DNA of 64,000 nucleotides from Erythrobacter sp. BLCC-B19. GTDB taxonomy: Bacteria > Pseudomonadota > Alphaproteobacteria > Sphingomonadales > Sphingomonadaceae. The stretch spans positions 1,448,001 to 1,512,000 of the forward strand of contig NZ_CP117516.1 of the NCBI RefSeq assembly GCF_028621955.1, read 5' to 3'. The translations under genes were made by a program, and so were the position numbers. Shown here piece after piece: positions 61,991 through 64,000 of the stretch. The notes under the pieces were generated by a model. It was not told where the DNA came from and did not search any database. It saw only the letters and a program-made list of their open reading frames with translations. The first letter of the stretch is position 1, and each line of letters begins with the position of its first letter.

Positions 61991-62890
61991 ATGCCCACCA
62001 TCACCACGCCCAACACCGGCATCGAGATTTTCTACGAGGAGCACGGCAGCCCCGATGCCCCGGCGCTGCTGCTGGTGATGGGCCTCGGCGCGCAGATGAC
62101 ATTGTGGCCGGACGAGCTGGTCGGGGCACTCGTGGGTGAGGGCTTCCGGGTGATCCGCTACGACAACCGCGACATCGGCCTCTCGCAGAAGTTCGAAGGC
62201 CACCGCGCGCCCTCGCTCCCCATTCAGGTCTTGCGCAAGAAGATCGGCTTCCCTGCCCGCGTGCCCTATACCCTGAAGGACATGGCCGATGACGGGATCG
62301 GGCTGCTCTCCGCACTTGGCATCGACAAGGCCCATGTCGTGGGCGCATCGATGGGCGGGATGATCGTCCAGCTGATGGCGATCCACCATGCCGACCGGCT
62401 GCTGACCATGACCTCGATCATGTCGACCACCGGCAATGGCAAGCTGCCCCAGGCCGAAAAGAACGCGATCGGCGCTCTGACCGCGCCGCTGAAGGCGATG
62501 GACGAGGAGACGCTCGTCGCCCACGGTATCAACATCATCCGCAATATCGGCAGCCCGGACAGCGCCGAATTCCCGTTCGACGAGGCCGCCCAGCGTGAGC
62601 GGGTGCTCGCCAATATGCGCCGTTCGGTCTACCCGGCCGGGCTCCCGCGCCAGCTCGCCGCGATCATCGACGATGGCGACCGCACCGCACGGCTTGCCCG
62701 CGTGCGCACCCCGACACTGGTGCTCCACGGCGAGGCCGATCCGCTGGTCAAGCTGCCCGGCGGCGAGGCGACCGCAGCGGCGATCCCCGGCGCCCGGCTG
62801 GTGACCTACCCCGGCTGGGGGCACGATCTGCCGATCAAGCTGATCCCGCGTCTGGCGGGCGAGATCGTCGCCCACGCGCGCGGCGTGTGA
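61991..62890 (+). CDS. Alpha/beta-hydrolase
   Basis: A 299-residue hydrolase. LLVMGLGAQMTLWPDELVGAL and the oxyanion region open the fold; nucleophile Ser is in VVGASMGGMIVQL (about 118-130), Asp is likely in LHGEADPLVKLPG, and the His is in TYPGWGHDLPIK. Closest in style to the epoxide hydrolase/haloperoxidase-like or 3-oxoadipate enol-lactonase group; the substrate is unknown. AGAGGA sits 11 nt upstream. Confidence 0.85.
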   Translation: MPTITTPNTGIEIFYEEHGSPDAPALLLVMGLGAQMTLWPDELVGALVGEGFRVIRYDNRDIGLSQKFEGHRAPSLPIQVLRKKIGFPARVPYTLKDMADDGIGLLSALGIDKAHVVGASMGGMIVQLMAIHHADRLLTMTSIMSTTGNGKLPQAEKNAIGALTAPLKAMDEETLVAHGINIIRNIGSPDSAEFPFDEAAQRERVLANMRRSVYPAGLPRQLAAIIDDGDRTARLARVRTPTLVLHGEADPLVKLPGGEATAAAIPGARLVTYPGWGHDLPIKLIPRLAGEIVAHARGV

Positions 62891-62909
62891 GCGCGTTGTC
62901 GATTACGCT

Positions 62910-62939
62910 TTGAAACCTAGCCAATGAGCTAAATATCTT
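62910..62939 (+). promoter_or_regulatory. ArsR-SRPBCC promoter with internal operator
   Basis: TTGAAA (62910-62915), 18 nt, TATCTT (62934-62939). Operator 1, TAGCCAATGAGCTA (62918-62931), lies inside the spacer, the classical position for repression. Confidence 0.65.
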
Positions 62940-62965
62940 GACGCCACCGCGCGATGGCGAATAGA

Positions 62966-62979
62966 TAGCCATATGGCTA
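62966..62979. promoter_or_regulatory. ArsR operator 2 over the start codon
   Basis: TAGCCATATGGCTA, a perfect 14-bp palindrome, contains the ArsR ATG (62973-62975). It matches operator 1 in both half-sites (TAGCC/GGCTA-like) with starts 48 bp apart. Confidence 0.65.
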
Positions 62980-63296
62980 ACTTAGATTCGATATTCCACG
63001 GCCTCGCCGATCCCACCCGGCGCGCGGTGATTGCCCGACTTGCGCGAGGTCCGGCACCCGTGTCCGAACTCGCAGCGCCACACGACATGGCGCTGCCGAG
63101 CTTTCTCAAACACCTCAAGGTTCTCGAAACCGGAGGCTGGATTGCCTCGGAAAAGGCCGGTCGCACCCGCACATGCCGTTTGCGGCCTGAGACGGTGCAG
63201 CTCGCCGAGGGCTGGCTTGGCCAGCAGAGGCACCTCTGGAACGCGCGTCTTGACCGCCTCGACACTTTTCTGACTGACCCCGAGAAAAAAGGATAA
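62973..63296 (+). CDS. ArsR-family transcriptional repressor
   Basis: A 107-residue winged helix-turn-helix protein: [23 protein letters not shown] (about 5-28) and [23 protein letters not shown] with the recognition helix, then [13 protein letters not shown]. No metal-binding Cys cluster is present, so it is the non-metal type commonly paired with an AHSA1/SRPBCC gene (here 4 nt downstream). Both operators show it is probably autoregulated. Start codon is inside operator 2. Confidence 0.88.
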   Translation: MANLDSIFHGLADPTRRAVIARLARGPAPVSELAAPHDMALPSFLKHLKVLETGGWIASEKAGRTRTCRLRPETVQLAEGWLGQQRHLWNARLDRLDTFLTDPEKKG

Positions 63297-63300
63297 TCCC

Positions 63301-63768
63301 GTGCCGTACGACCCCGAACTTGATCTGGTGCTTGAACGTACCGTCGCCGCCAGCCCCGCGCAGCTTTGGCGCGCCTGGACCGATCCGTCGCTGATCGCCC
63401 AGTGGTTCGCACCCCGCCCGTGGACCGTGGCCCGCGCCCGGATCGAGCCGCACGCTGGCGGCATCTTCTCGGTGGTGATGGCTTCTCCCGAGGGCGAGGA
63501 AATGGAGGAGACCCCAGGCTGCGTGCTGATCGCAGAACCTGCTGCGCGGCTGGTGTGGACCGACGCAGTCGGCCCCGACTTTCGGCCCAACAACGAAAGC
63601 TTCATGAGCGTCGAGATCACGATGGAGGCCTGTCCGGAGGGTACCCGCTACCGCACGGTGGTGCGGCACAAGTCGGGCGATGACCGGCGCAAGCACGAGG
63701 AGATGGGCTTTCATCAAGGTTGGGGCACGTGCCTCGACCAGCTGGAAGCCTTCGCCGGTTCGCTGTGA
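63301..63768 (+). CDS. SRPBCC (AHSA1-like) protein
   Basis: A 155-residue START-like ligand-binding protein: [30 protein letters not shown] at the start (read in parts) and [20 protein letters not shown] at the end are the AHSA1 signature. GTG start 63301 is 4 nt after the ArsR stop. Such ArsR-SRPBCC pairs respond to unknown hydrophobic ligands; the second protein may be the effector of the first. Confidence 0.88.
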   Translation: MPYDPELDLVLERTVAASPAQLWRAWTDPSLIAQWFAPRPWTVARARIEPHAGGIFSVVMASPEGEEMEETPGCVLIAEPAARLVWTDAVGPDFRPNNESFMSVEITMEACPEGTRYRTVVRHKSGDDRRKHEEMGFHQGWGTCLDQLEAFAGSL

Positions 63769-63789
63769 ACGAACGGTCCCGCTATCCAG

Positions 63790-64000
63790 CTAGTCTCGTC
63801 CCTCCAGCCACGCCCGCGACGTCCGCGCACATTCGCGGGCGCGCTCCACAAGGTCGGGGAAGGCGTCGCGCAGGGCGGCGGAGCGTTCCTCGACCGCCAT
63901 CGGCAGGTGAACGGGTAAAGCATCGACCATAGCGGCCAGCGGAAGTCCGCCCTTGCCCAAGGCCAAGCGGCGATTGATCGCATCGTCGATGATCGCGTCG
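63790..64000 (-). CDS. C-terminal part of an unknown protein (partial)
   Basis: An open frame with 69 codons and TAG stop at 63790-63792 runs off the window end. The end reads AVEERSAALRDAFPDLVERA and then RECARTSRAWLEGRD. Highly alpha-helical, charged. Family cannot be judged from this piece. Codon use matches its neighbours. Confidence 0.55.
   Translation of the reverse strand, partial: DAIIDDAINRRLALGKGGLPLAAMVDALPVHLPMAVEERSAALRDAFPDLVERARECARTSRAWLEGRD

Overview
The window is GC-rich, has dense short-gap gene packing, and carries a gene set typical of an alphaproteobacterium of the order Sphingomonadales. The closest feel is Erythrobacteraceae (Erythrobacter/Porphyrobacter-like). That placement is an inference from protein flavour (two large TonB-dependent receptors, UrcA, GDYXXLXY, a liu-type leucine catabolism block, GlnD, MidA) and from alphaproteobacterial promoter style; no rRNA or tRNA gene is present to anchor it. 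This looks like ordinary chromosome: no phage, transposase, integrase or CRISPR array was seen. The consensus ParB site parS between 5128 and 5143 suggests the window lies in the origin-proximal, ParB-loaded part of the chromosome.

Layout. 1-5.1 kb: rpmG, arfB, an RluA pseudouridine synthase and a pabB-pabC fusion on the minus strand, then a HerA-like ATPase on plus, followed by parS. 5.2-11.7 kb: a cupin/VOC pair, aminopeptidase P divergent from an exported oligopeptidase B, a 43-residue membrane peptide coupled to it, a hypothetical protein and a thioesterase. 11.7-16.5 kb: a membrane diguanylate cyclase, a PstS-like phosphate lipoprotein behind a three-unit Pho box, and a DUF2157/GDYXXLXY pair. 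16.5-25.4 kb: two TonB-dependent receptors enclosing ftsK, a short thiamine-phosphate-synthase-like gene and a divergent YggS gene. 25.4-36.2 kb: glnD, an acyl-CoA ligase, lgt, a MidA-type methyltransferase with a roughly 310-residue Ala/Glu/Lys/Arg helix in front of it, DUF2147, a GIY-YIG gene bracketed by inverted palindromic repeats, and an osmoprotectant ABC system. 36.2-42.9 kb: isovaleryl-CoA dehydrogenase and methylcrotonyl-CoA carboxylase beta with small genes between them, then lipid and membrane genes and a TetR regulator. 42.9-55.4 kb: a site-2-protease-like protein, AI-2E transporter, gyrB, PIG-L deacetylase, a second acyl-CoA ligase, a regulatory/small-peptide region, UrcA, guaA, a YdjM-like membrane protein, YceI and nitronate monooxygenase. 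55.6-64 kb: hypothetical exported proteins, a divergent zinc-finger/ABC-ATPase pair, nadB, a GFA-fold protein, a degenerate TraB/GumN protein, an alpha/beta hydrolase, an ArsR-SRPBCC pair and one partial gene.

The most interesting signals are not single metabolic genes. (1) A GIY-YIG nuclease gene lies between two inverted copies of a 19-nt palindrome (33.5-33.8 kb), and a gene-less 96-bp inverted pair of the same family lies at 6.1-6.2 kb: a REPIN-like layout with a nuclease in the place where a transposase would be expected. (2) parS. (3) The helix-MidA fusion. (4) A 91-nt inverted repeat with 37-nt perfect arms behind ftsK, sharing 21 nt with another gene end at 11.7 kb. (5) A recurring promoter geometry (-35, 16-17 nt, -10, then only 6-8 nt to the start codon, usually no Shine-Dalgarno), which predicts leaderless mRNAs for gyrB and several other genes, including two divergent pairs. 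(6) A small-peptide/hairpin/palindrome region at 50.0-51.1 kb. (7) Operators with clear geometry for ArsR and PhoB.
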